Shown: in pieces, positions 48,290 through 57,068 of the stretch
Position numbering within the stretch: position 1 is the first letter of the stretch
Layout of the letters: each line of letters starts with the position of its first letter
Source of the DNA: Novosphingobium huizhouense
GTDB taxonomy: Bacteria > Pseudomonadota > Alphaproteobacteria > Sphingomonadales > Sphingomonadaceae
Length of the DNA: 64,000 nucleotides
NCBI RefSeq assembly: GCF_020179475.1
Contig: NZ_JAILXZ010000004.1
Coordinates: 158,147 to 222,146 of the forward strand
Reading direction: 5' to 3'
Position numbers and translations under genes: made by a program
Notes under the pieces: generated by a model
Database searches by the model: none
Seen by the model: only the letters and a program-made list of their open reading frames with translations
Told to the model about the DNA's origin: nothing

Positions 48290-50598
48290 ACGCCGAAGCC
48301 GCACCGCTCTGGCCGGTCGAGACCAAGCCTTCCAACCCGCACGACAGCGCGCATCTTCATGTCGCCGGCCTCGCCCGCTACGCCGATGACGAGCCTGAAC
48401 CAGCGGACATGCTGCACCTCGCCTTCGGCCTTTCCGGCGAAGCGCGGGCGCGGATCACCGGGATGGACCTGTCCGAAGTCCGCGCCTTCCCCGGCGTCGT
48501 CGCGGTCTACACCGCGGCCGACATTCCGGGCGAGAACAACGTCGGCCCGATCGCGCACGACGACCGCGTCCTCGCCGATGGCGAAGTCATCAGCCACGGC
48601 CAGCCGGTGTTCCTCGTCGCCGCGACCAGCCGCCTTGCCGCGCGCAAGGCGGCGCGCCTGGGCAAGATCACCTATGAGCCGCTGCCGCCGATGGTGACGG
48701 TCGACCGGGCCCGCGCCGAAGGCAGCCGGATCGAGGCGGACCAGCGCATGGCGCAGGGCGATGCGGCCGCCGCGCTCGCTGCCGCGCCGCACCGGCTGTC
48801 GGGCACGTTGCGCATCGGCGCGCAGGACCACTTCTATCTCGAAGGGCAGATCGGCCTCGCCCGCCCCGGCGAGGACGGGCAGATCCATGTCGTCAGTTCA
48901 AGCCAGCACCCGAGCGAGGTGCAGCATCTCGTCGCCCACCTGCTGAACAAGCCCAGTGCCGATGTGACGGTCGAAGTGCGGCGGATGGGTGGCGCCTTCG
49001 GCGGCAAGGAAAGCCAGGCCGCCCTGTTCGCCGCTGCCGCCGCGCTGGTCACCCACCACACCGGCCGCCCTGCCAAGTTCCGCTGCGACCGCGATGACGA
49101 CATGATCGTCACCGGCAAGCGCCACGATTTCGAGGTCGCCTACGAAGCGGGATATGATGGCGAAGGCCGCCTGCTGGCGGTCCGGCTGCGCTTTTCGGCG
49201 CGGTGCGGCGCGACGATGGACCTGTCGCCGGGCATCAATGACCGGACGATGTTCCATGCCGACAACTGCTATTTCCTGCCCGACGTCGAGATCCTGTCCG
49301 AACGGCTGAAGACCAACACCGTCTCCGCCACCGCCTTCCGGGGGTTCGGCGGGCCGCAGGGGATGCTGGCGATCGAGCGCGTGTGCGATCACGTCGCCGC
49401 GCGGCTGGGGCTCGATCCGCTGGCGGTGCGGGCGCGCAATCTCTACGGGCCGGGGCGCGACGTCACGCCCTATGGCATGCCGGTTGAGGACAACATTGCG
49501 CCGCAACTGATCGGCCGCCTGCGCGAAACCTCGGACTACGATGCGCGCCGTTCCGCGATTGCGGCGTTCAATGCGGGCAGCCCGGTGCTCAAGAAGGGCA
49601 TCGCGCTCACCCCGGTGAAGTTCGGCATCAGCTTCACGACAACCCACCTCAACCAGGCGGGCGCGCTGGTCCACGTCTATGCCGACGGTTCGATCCAGGT
49701 GAACCACGGCGGGACCGAGATGGGGCAAGGGCTCTACATCAAGGTCGCGCAGATCGTCGCCGACGCTTTCGGCGTGCCCGTGGCGCAAGTGCGCATCACC
49801 GCCACGCGCACCGACAAGGTGCCGAATACATCGGCGACGGCCGCCTCTTCGGGCGCCGACCTCAACGGCATGGCGGCGCACAACGCGGCGATGGCGATCC
49901 GGGAACGCATGGCCACCTTCCTTGCCGGCGCCCACGGCTGCGCCCCGGACGACGTGCGCTTCGCCGGGGGCGAGGTTGTCGTCGGGAGCGAGACGATCCC
50001 GTTCGGCGATGCCGCCCGGCGTGCGCACCTCGGGCGCATTTCGCTGTCCTCGACCGGATTTTACACCACGCCCGACATCGCCTACGACCGCCCGAGCCAC
50101 AAGGGCCGCCCGTTCTACTACTTCGCCTATGGCGCGGCGGTGAGCGAAGTGGTGGTCGATACGCTGACAGGCGAGCACAAGGTCCTTGCCGTCGACATCC
50201 TCCACGATGTCGGCCGCTCGCTCAATCCCGCGATCGACCGGGGCCAGATTGAAGGCGGCTTCGTCCAGGGTCAGGGCTGGCTGACCACCGAGGTGGTCGA
50301 ATGGGATGCCAAAGGGCGGTTACTCAACCATTCGCCCGCCACCTACAAGATCCCGACGGCCAGCGACCGGCCCAAGCGGCTGCGCATCGATCTGTGGGAC
50401 GGCGAGAACCTGAAGCCCACCATCCACCGCTCGAAGGCGGTAGGCGAGCCCCCGCTGATGCTGGCGAACTCGGTATTCTGCGCGATCTCCGCCGCGATTG
50501 CTGCCACCGCGCCCGACAAGGCGGACCTCCCGCCGCTCGATGCCCCGGCCACGCCCGAGGCAGTCCTGCACGCGCTTGCACGGCACCGGCCTGCGTGA
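48286..50598 (+). CDS. xdhB: Xanthine dehydrogenase molybdopterin-binding subunit
   Basis: This 770-residue subunit has the aldehyde-oxidase hammerhead N-terminal domain (SAHLHVAGLARYADDEPEPA) and the molybdopterin domain. Motifs are GGAFGGKESQA, the substrate-contact Arg in TAFRGFGGPQGMLAIE, QVNHGGTEMGQGLYIKVAQI and the catalytic Glu in KAVGEPPLMLANS. The bacterial XDH arrangement (A-B-C) is complete, with four-base overlaps. Confidence 0.96.
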   Translation: MNAEAAPLWPVETKPSNPHDSAHLHVAGLARYADDEPEPADMLHLAFGLSGEARARITGMDLSEVRAFPGVVAVYTAADIPGENNVGPIAHDDRVLADGEVISHGQPVFLVAATSRLAARKAARLGKITYEPLPPMVTVDRARAEGSRIEADQRMAQGDAAAALAAAPHRLSGTLRIGAQDHFYLEGQIGLARPGEDGQIHVVSSSQHPSEVQHLVAHLLNKPSADVTVEVRRMGGAFGGKESQAALFAAAAALVTHHTGRPAKFRCDRDDDMIVTGKRHDFEVAYEAGYDGEGRLLAVRLRFSARCGATMDLSPGINDRTMFHADNCYFLPDVEILSERLKTNTVSATAFRGFGGPQGMLAIERVCDHVAARLGLDPLAVRARNLYGPGRDVTPYGMPVEDNIAPQLIGRLRETSDYDARRSAIAAFNAGSPVLKKGIALTPVKFGISFTTTHLNQAGALVHVYADGSIQVNHGGTEMGQGLYIKVAQIVADAFGVPVAQVRITATRTDKVPNTSATAASSGADLNGMAAHNAAMAIRERMATFLAGAHGCAPDDVRFAGGEVVVGSETIPFGDAARRAHLGRISLSSTGFYTTPDIAYDRPSHKGRPFYYFAYGAAVSEVVVDTLTGEHKVLAVDILHDVGRSLNPAIDRGQIEGGFVQGQGWLTTEVVEWDAKGRLLNHSPATYKIPTASDRPKRLRIDLWDGENLKPTIHRSKAVGEPPLMLANSVFCAISAAIAATAPDKADLPPLDAPATPEAVLHALARHRPA

Positions 50599-51521
50599 TC
50601 GACTGGCTCGTCCATATCCGCGATCACGCGTCTGTCGAACCGGTGGCGCTGGTCAGCGTGCTCGCGACCGAAGGCTCCGCGCCGCGCGGCGCGGGCACGC
50701 GCATGGTTGTGACCGCGCACGCCGAATACGGCACGATCGGCGGCGGCGCGCTCGAACTGCGCGTGATCGAACAGGCGCGTGCGATCCTGGCCCACGCGCC
50801 TGGCACATGGCGGGTGCAGGACTATCCGCTGGGGCCGCTGCTCGGCCAGTGCTGCGGCGGCCGCGTGCGCGTGCTGGTCGAACACCTCGACCGCGAAGCG
50901 CTCGGCTGGCTCGCGAATGCCTCGGAGGGGCGCACGCTCGTCAGCCTGCTCAAGCCGGGCCGGATCGAGCGGCTGGTCGACGGCGGCCCTGCTGTTGCGC
51001 TCTCGGCGCGAGGCGACCGGCCGCGGGAAGGCACGCGGCTTGCCGAAACCATCGGCACCTATCGCCGCCCGCTCTACCTGTTTGGCGCTGGCCATGTCGG
51101 GCAGGCGATCGCCCGCCACGCCGCCGGACTGCCCGTCCGGCTCGCCTGGTTCGATACCCGCCCCCTGTTCGAAACGATCGACGGCGTCGCCATCGTGCCC
51201 GAATCGGATATCGAACAATGCGTGGCCGAAGCGCCCGAGGATGCCGCCATCGTCATCCTGACGCACGATCACGGGCTCGATTACCGCCTGACCCGCGCGG
51301 CGCTGGCCCGCCCGCCGGTCGCCTTCACCGGGCTGATCGGTTCGATGACCAAGCGCGCCCGCTTTCTCTCGCGGCTCGAACGCGATGGCGTGTCCGCACC
51401 GGCGCGCGGGCGGCTGACCTGCCCGATCGGCCTCCCCGGCGTGACCGGCAAGGAGCCGGACGTCATCGCCATCGCCGTACTCGCGCAGCTGCTGCAGATG
51501 CGGGCTAGGGAAGCGGCATGA
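50595..51521 (+). CDS. xdhC: Xanthine dehydrogenase accessory protein XdhC
   Basis: The 308-residue protein readies the sulfurated molybdenum cofactor and inserts it into XdhB. It has an N-terminal XdhC/CoxI domain (SVLATEGSAPRGAGTRMVV, GTIGGGALELRVIEQAR, LGPLLGQCCGGRVRVLVE) and a C-terminal Rossmann-like domain (YLFGAGHVGQAIARHAAGL). The Cys-Cys in GQCCGG matches the conserved cofactor-sulfuration site. The start is GTG 50595, coupled to xdhB. Confidence 0.94.
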   Translation: MIDWLVHIRDHASVEPVALVSVLATEGSAPRGAGTRMVVTAHAEYGTIGGGALELRVIEQARAILAHAPGTWRVQDYPLGPLLGQCCGGRVRVLVEHLDREALGWLANASEGRTLVSLLKPGRIERLVDGGPAVALSARGDRPREGTRLAETIGTYRRPLYLFGAGHVGQAIARHAAGLPVRLAWFDTRPLFETIDGVAIVPESDIEQCVAEAPEDAAIVILTHDHGLDYRLTRAALARPPVAFTGLIGSMTKRARFLSRLERDGVSAPARGRLTCPIGLPGVTGKEPDVIAIAVLAQLLQMRAREAA

Positions 51522-52819
51522 CCTTTCACGCCTATCGCGGCGAGATCCTCAGCCTTGCCCACGATGCGGCCGAAGCGCCAGACGCGCTGCGCCATGATCT
51601 GGACGGCGTGCTGGTCATCGAGGACGGCTTTATCGTGGCGCGTGGGCAGGCTGGCGAGGTCCTGCCGCGCTTTCCCGGGGTGGAAGTCGAACATTTGCCC
51701 GGCCTGATCGTCCCGGGCTTCATCGACGCGCACGTCCACTATCCCCAGCTCGACCGCATCGCCAGCCATGGCGAACAGCTGCTCGACTGGCTCGACCGGC
51801 ATATCTTCCCTGCCGAGAAGGCTTTCGCCGACCCGGACCACGCGGCAACCGTGGCCGACGCCTTCCTCGACGAGCTGCTGCGCCATGGCACGACCAGCGC
51901 GCTGGTCTTCGCAACCGTACATGCCACTTCGGTCGAGGCCTTCTTCGCGGCCGCCGAGCGGCGCAATTTGCGCATGGCCTGTGGCAAGGTCCTGATGGAC
52001 CTCGGCCCCGAAGGGCTGCGCGACGATCCGGCAAGCGGGCTGGCCGAAAGCGAGGCGCTGATCGCGAAGTGGCATGGCAGGGGCCGGTTGACGTACGCCG
52101 TGACCCCGCGCTTCGCCCTGACATCGAGCGACGAACAACTGGCAATCGCCGGACGCCTGCTGGCCGATCATCCCGGCGTCCTGCTCCACACTCACCTGGC
52201 GGAAAACGCGCGCGAGATCGCCGAAGTCGCCGAGCGCTTTCCCGATGCCGCCGACTACCTCGATGCCTATGACCGGTTCGGCCTGGTCACAGACCGGTCG
52301 GTTTTCGCGCATGGGGTCCACCTGCCCGATCGCTCCTGCGCCCGGCTGGCCGAAAGCGGGGCGGGGATCGCGGTCTGCCCCACTTCGAACTTCTTCCTCG
52401 GTTCGGGCATGTTCGATTTCGCGCAGGCCGAAGTCCACAAGGTGCGACTGGGCCTGGGCAGCGACATCGGTGCGGGGACCAGCCTGTCGCTGCTCCACAA
52501 CGGCGGCGCAGCCTATCAGGCAGGGCTGTTCAAGGGCTATCGGCTCGATCCCTTCCGCGCGCTCTGGCTCGCGACGGGGGGCAGCGCCCGGCTGCTGCAC
52601 ATCGACGACAAGGTCGGCACCCTTGCGGAAGGGCAGGAGGCTGATTTCGTCGTGCTCGATGATCGCGCCACGCCGCTGCTCGCGCGCCGCACTGCGGGGG
52701 CGAGCCTCGCCGAACGGCTGTTCGCCATGCAGGTGCTGGGCGATGACCGCACCGTGCGCCGGACCTACGTGCTCGGCCGCTGCGCATGGGACCGCGATGC
52801 GCTAGGATCAGCGCCATGA
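51518..52819 (+). CDS. guaD: Guanine deaminase
   Basis: The 433-residue amidohydrolase deaminates guanine to xanthine. Zinc motifs are GFIDAHVHYPQLD and LLHTHLAENAREI, with HGVHLPDRSC, CPTSNFFLGSG and GSDIGAGTSLSLL downstream. The N-terminal beta-sandwich and YRGEILSLAHDAAEAPDALR are family-typical. It links guanine to XdhABC. ATG 51518 overlaps the xdhC stop. Confidence 0.95.
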   Translation: MTFHAYRGEILSLAHDAAEAPDALRHDLDGVLVIEDGFIVARGQAGEVLPRFPGVEVEHLPGLIVPGFIDAHVHYPQLDRIASHGEQLLDWLDRHIFPAEKAFADPDHAATVADAFLDELLRHGTTSALVFATVHATSVEAFFAAAERRNLRMACGKVLMDLGPEGLRDDPASGLAESEALIAKWHGRGRLTYAVTPRFALTSSDEQLAIAGRLLADHPGVLLHTHLAENAREIAEVAERFPDAADYLDAYDRFGLVTDRSVFAHGVHLPDRSCARLAESGAGIAVCPTSNFFLGSGMFDFAQAEVHKVRLGLGSDIGAGTSLSLLHNGGAAYQAGLFKGYRLDPFRALWLATGGSARLLHIDDKVGTLAEGQEADFVVLDDRATPLLARRTAGASLAERLFAMQVLGDDRTVRRTYVLGRCAWDRDALGSAP

Positions 52820-53832
52820 CCGACCTCGACCGCTTCATCGCCGGCCTGCCCAAGGCCGAACTCCACCTGCACATCGAAGGCAGCCTCGAACCCGAACTGA
52901 TGTTCGCGCTGGCCGAGCGCAACGGCGTGACCATCCCCTACGCCAGCGTCGAGGATGTCCGCGCGGCCTATGCCTTTTCCAACCTCCAGGATTTCCTAGA
53001 CATCTACTACGCCGGGGCGAGCGTGCTGGTGACCGCGGCCGACTTCCACGACCTCGCCATGGCCTACTTCGACCGGGCGGCGGCTGATGGCGTGCGCCAT
53101 GCCGAGATCATGTTCGATCCGCAGACCCACACCGATCGTGGCATTGCCTTTGCCACCGTGATCGAAGGGCTGCTGTCCGCCATGGCCGAGGCGGAAGCCA
53201 AGCACGGCCTGACCAGCGCGCTGATCCTGTCGTTCCTGCGCCACTTGTCCGAAGAGGCCGCGTTCGAGACGCTGGCCATGGCCGAACCGTGGCTCGACCG
53301 GATCGCCGCCGTGGGGCTGGACAGCTCCGAAGTCGGCCATCCGCCGTCCAAGTTCGCGCGCGTCTTTGCCGCCGCGCGCGCCAAGGGCCTCAAGCTCGTC
53401 GCGCATGCCGGTGAGGAAGGGCCGCCTGCCTATGTCTACGAGGCGCTCGACCTTCTTCACGTCAATCGCATCGACCACGGCAACCGGGCCTTGGAGGATG
53501 CCGCGCTGGTGCGCCGCCTGGCGGCAGAGGGCATGACGCTCACTGTCTGCCCGCTCTCCAACCACAAGCTCTGCGTGGTGGGCGACCTTGCCGATCACCC
53601 GATCGACCGCATGCTCGCCGCAGGGCTGAAGGCGACGATCAATTCGGACGATCCCGCCTATTTCGGCGGCTACGTCGCGGACAACTATCGCGCGGTTGCA
53701 CAGGCGCGCGGGCTGTCCCGCGATGCCCTGATCCAGCTCGCGCGCAACAGCTTCACCGGCTCGTTCCTTCCGTCCGAGGCCATCGACCGTCACCTTGCCG
53801 ACCTCGACGCCTACGCGGCGCAGGCGACCTGA
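52816..53832 (+). CDS. Adenosine-deaminase-family adenine deaminase
   Basis: The 338-residue zinc hydrolase has PKAELHLHIEGSLEPELMFA (His-x-His), LVAHAGEEGPP with the catalytic Glu, RIDHGNRALED and INSDDPAYFGGY. The HIEGSLEPELMF start, AYAFSNLQDFLDIYYAGASV and LTVCPLSNHKLCVVGDL fit the bacterial adenine deaminase subgroup (Pseudomonas PA0148 type) better than true adenosine deaminases. It would turn adenine into hypoxanthine for XdhABC. The subgroup call rests on remembered motifs; annotation pipelines may name it add. Confidence 0.82.
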   Translation: MTDLDRFIAGLPKAELHLHIEGSLEPELMFALAERNGVTIPYASVEDVRAAYAFSNLQDFLDIYYAGASVLVTAADFHDLAMAYFDRAAADGVRHAEIMFDPQTHTDRGIAFATVIEGLLSAMAEAEAKHGLTSALILSFLRHLSEEAAFETLAMAEPWLDRIAAVGLDSSEVGHPPSKFARVFAAARAKGLKLVAHAGEEGPPAYVYEALDLLHVNRIDHGNRALEDAALVRRLAAEGMTLTVCPLSNHKLCVVGDLADHPIDRMLAAGLKATINSDDPAYFGGYVADNYRAVAQARGLSRDALIQLARNSFTGSFLPSEAIDRHLADLDAYAAQAT

Positions 53833-53840
53833 GGAGTTCC

Positions 53841-54930
53841 ATGCGCCGCCTGTTCGTCGCTCTCGCGCTGTTCCTCGTCGCCCTTTCTCCCGCGGAGGCG
53901 CAAGAGGCGCGCCGCAAGGTCATCATCGACGACGAAGGCTTCGCGCTGATGCACTTGATGCTGCTGGAGGATGCCGGCACCGACGTCGTCGGCGTCACCA
54001 GCGTTTCGGGCAATGTCTGGGCCAATCGCGCCACCGCCATGGCGCTGCGCGGGCTCGAACTGACGGGACATGACAAGGTGCCGGTGGCGCAGGGTGCGAC
54101 CTTCCCGTTGCTCAATTCCGAAGCGCGGACCGAGCGGTGGGAGGCGCTTTACGGCAAGCTCACGTGGAAGGGCGCGTTCATGAAGCAGTGGGCCGAGCCC
54201 ACCGCGCAATCGACGCCGCCCTATCACGGGCCGTTCGATCCGGTCGACCTGCCCTGGGGCAATGCCGAGCTCAAGCCGCTCGCCGAGCCTGCGGCGGCGT
54301 TCATGGCGCATGGTCCACGCACATCCGCACGAGATCACGATCATGGCCTGCGGGCCGTTGACCAACCTTGCGCTGGCCCAGCGGCTCGATCCGGAATTCG
54401 CGGCGCTGGTCAAGGAACTCGTGGTCATGGGCGGCAGCCTCAATCCGCGCCAGACGCTCGACAACCGCGCCGCCGCCGACTTCGCGCGCGAATTCGTCAA
54501 CACGCCGCGCCGCGAATTCAACATTCGCTTCGATCCGGAAGCTGCGAGCATGGTAGCCCACGCCCCCTGGCCAAAGGTGACCATCGTCCCGGTCGACCCC
54601 TCCACCGCGACGCAGCTGAGCCCGGCGCTCGTCGATCGGCTTGCCAAGGCGGCGCGACCGCCCGTTGCGGCGATGGTCCGGCGGATGGAGCCCGGCTTTC
54701 CGATGTGGGACGAGATCGCCGCCGCCGTCTGGCTCGACCCCGCACTCGTCACCGACCGGGAGCAGCTGTGGTACGACTTCGATACCCAGTTCGGCCCGGG
54801 CTACGGCGACATGCTGACATGGCGCGATGCCTATCGCCCGGGATTGGACGAGGGCCACGCGGACATCGTCCGCCATGTCGACGTGCCGAGGATGGAAGCG
54901 CTGATCGAGCGAATTCTCGCCCGGCGCTAG
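53841..54930 (+). pseudogene. Secreted nucleoside hydrolase, frameshifted
   Basis: Two frames together give one nucleoside hydrolase. The first (from ATG 53841) has a signal peptide (LFVALALFLVALSPAEAQEA), VIIDDEGFALMHLMLLEDAG, GVTSVSGNVWANRATAMAL and runs to AEPAAAF. The second resumes with MVHAHPHEITIMACGPLTNL, VVMGGSLNPRQ, FDPEAASMV and EIAAAVWLDPAL to the stop at 54930. The break lies near 54303-54310 in GGCGCATGG. Loss of one GC unit from an original GCGCGC run would explain it. Intact, the protein would be about 364 residues and split purine ribonucleosides in the periplasm. It may be a real null allele or a read error. Confidence 0.82.
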
Positions 54931-54933
54931 GCG

Positions 54934-55464
54934 TCAGCCGAGGCGTTCGGGAACGGCCTGCGCTTCCTCGGTCAGGGTTTCGGCGGTCATCACCGCTTCC
55001 CACGGGAACACGAACCAGCGCTTGTCCTCGGCGCGGTCGATCGTCTCGGCGGCATAATCGACCCGTGCCTGCGAGCGGATGTTGTCCATCAGCACCGCGA
55101 ACTTCAGGTTGTCCGGGTTGCAGCCGTTCTCGGCGAGCAGCTTGCGGATGTAGACGATCGTGCCGCCGCTGTCGTTAATGTCGTCGACGAACAGCAGGCG
55201 CGTGCCCTCGCTCGACTTGGTCGCGACCTTGCCGAGCAGTTCGTCGGCGAAGCCCGGAACCTTCGACGAATGGTCGATCGACAGCATCGGCACCTGCAGC
55301 TCGTGGCTGATGTAGACCGCGGGCACCAGTCCGCCCCGGCCGATGCCGATGATGAAGTCAGGCTTCCACGCTCCCCCTGCCAGAGCCTTGGACAGCCCGC
55401 GCACCTTGGCGAGGAAGTCCTCGTAGGCAATGTAATTGAGAACAGGGACAGAAGTATGGGTCAT
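54934..55464 (-). CDS. Purine phosphoribosyltransferase (Xgpt/Hpt-like)
   Basis: The 176-residue type I phosphoribosyltransferase has the PRPP loop LLFVDDINDSGGTIVYIRKL and GIGRGGLVPAVYISHELQVP. A candidate purine-contact region is RWFVFPWEA near the C-terminus. It should salvage xanthine, guanine or hypoxanthine to the nucleotide, competing with catabolism. MTHTSVPVLNYIAYEDF is chosen as start; ATG 55515 would add 17 residues. It lies about 100 bases downstream of the LysR gene and may share its transcript. Confidence 0.85.
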   Translation of the reverse strand: MTHTSVPVLNYIAYEDFLAKVRGLSKALAGGAWKPDFIIGIGRGGLVPAVYISHELQVPMLSIDHSSKVPGFADELLGKVATKSSEGTRLLFVDDINDSGGTIVYIRKLLAENGCNPDNLKFAVLMDNIRSQARVDYAAETIDRAEDKRWFVFPWEAVMTAETLTEEAQAVPERLG

Positions 55465-55565
55465 GGCCTGGTAAAGGTCCGTCAGCGATTGCGGGGAAGC
55501 CGCCCGGATAGCCATTTTCGGGGCTTTCGGCAATGGCGGCACGGCCGATCGGAATGTCGGCGCGG

Positions 55566-56501
55566 CTAGGGCCCGGTCACCGACGGCTCGGGCAAGGGCA
55601 GGGCGAACTGCGCAAACGCGGTCTGGATCTCGCCGAGCACGATGTCTGCGGCATAGGACGGCGGGCGCGCCGCGGCGGTGCATAGCGCCAGGGTCATCGG
55701 TCGCAGCACGGGATCGCTGATCCGCGTAAAGGCAAGGTGCCGCGCGCGGACCTCGGTCATCACGTCGAGCGACGTGAGGATGCCGATGCCGCCACCTTGC
55801 TGGACCAACGACGTGATCATCTGGATGTCGTCGGAGGTGAACTTCTTGTCCAACGGCGCGCGGGTCGTACCTTCGAGCACCGCGATCTGCTGGTGCACCG
55901 CCAGCGGCGGCGCCGGCACGACCACCGGCGATCCGATGCAGGCGGAAAAGCGTGCTTCATCGAGCCTGGCGAGCGGATGGTCGAGCGGGGTCACGAACCC
56001 GAGATGCACCTCGGCAAAGGCGTGCACGGTAATGTCGCGATACGATTCGGGATCGAAGAAGATGCCGAAGTCCACCGCGTTGCTGGCGATCATCTGGCGC
56101 ACGGCGTCGTTCCCGCGGACCCGCACGGCGATGGAAATGCCGGGATAGCGGCTCTGGATCGCGGCGAGCGCACGCGGCACCACGCCTCGCGCCAGCGCAT
56201 CGATGATCGCGATTTCCACGTGCCCGCGCTTCAATCCGCGCAGATCCTCGATCTGTCCCCGCACTTCCGACAGGTTCTTCTGCCAGCGCCCGCCGGCGGC
56301 CATCATGATTTCGCCCGCTGCGGTCAGCCTCAGCCCGGTGGACAGCCGTTCGAACAGCGGCATGCCGAGTTCGGCTTCTGCGTTGAGAATCTGGCGGTCG
56401 ATCGCCGAAGCCGAAACGTTGAGCTCGTCTGCAGCCTTGCGGATCGACCCGAGCCTGCCGACGGCCATGAAATAGCGGAGAAAGCGCGAGAACGCGGGCA
56501 T
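55566..56501 (-). CDS. LysR-family transcriptional regulator
   Basis: The 311-residue regulator has an N-terminal winged HTH (FLRYFMAVGRLGSIRKAADELN, then ASAIDRQILNAEAELGMPLFER; parts shown) and a LysR substrate-binding domain (GHVEIAIIDALARGVV, IASNAVDFGIFFDPES). It is divergent from the TonB-dependent receptor gene and is the only regulator in the purine cluster, so it probably responds to a purine or a degradation product. MPAFSRFLRY at 56501 is preferred as start, with AGAGG 11 bases upstream; 56543 is possible. Confidence 0.92.
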   Translation of the reverse strand: MPAFSRFLRYFMAVGRLGSIRKAADELNVSASAIDRQILNAEAELGMPLFERLSTGLRLTAAGEIMMAAGGRWQKNLSEVRGQIEDLRGLKRGHVEIAIIDALARGVVPRALAAIQSRYPGISIAVRVRGNDAVRQMIASNAVDFGIFFDPESYRDITVHAFAEVHLGFVTPLDHPLARLDEARFSACIGSPVVVPAPPLAVHQQIAVLEGTTRAPLDKKFTSDDIQMITSLVQQGGGIGILTSLDVMTEVRARHLAFTRISDPVLRPMTLALCTAAARPPSYAADIVLGEIQTAFAQFALPLPEPSVTGP

Positions 56502-57068
56502 CGCCGGGGCGACCTCTTTTTTGCAACGCAGCGTGGAAATCATTGCAATTGCGGGCAACGCGTCAAGACCTTAGGCGTCTTTTCAACGCATTTCACAATG
56601 CCTTTCAGCGAACCGGCGGGGCGATCAACGGGCAATGTCCAATGCAGGCGATGTTGCACGAACCACCGATTCGCTGACCTTGGCCGGGCCGGCCGGTAAG
56701 CGCAGGCAAGGCACGTCTCGAGCGACGCGGAACGATCGTCGAACTGCGCTGCGGCCTGCGCATCCGGTGCGGTCTGCAGGCGGCTTCCGTATCGGCGGGC
56801 GCAAGCCTTTCGCGGAAAAGGGAAAGCCCGATCGTGCTGCAGGTGCGAGCGGCAGGTTCGCCGCGCGAGCGAATAAGTCACCACTGTGGCAGCAGGGCCT
56901 CAACTGAAAGAAAAGTTTCAAATGTGCATATCTGGCCTATGGATTGCCGCATTGCAGCATGGTTGAAGGGCCGGCAGCACGCGCTTGGGGAGAGAGGCGC
57001 ATCGCAGCGAATCACGCAGCCGGAGCCAAAAGCGGACCGCGCCGCGAACTACAGGGGGGTTTCAAGGA
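56502..57068. promoter_or_regulatory. 567-bp LysR/receptor intergenic region
   Basis: No gene is supported here. Near the LysR side, three CAACGC(A/G) repeats occur at 56524-56530, 56556-56562 and 56584-56590, with ATTGCAAT between the first two. These are candidate LysR sites. Nearer the receptor are the inverted repeat TGAAA-gaaaag-TTTCA (56905-56920) and an AT-rich stretch up to 56960, a likely promoter zone. The receptor ATG is preceded by AGGGGGG and TTCAAGGA. Confidence 0.45.
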
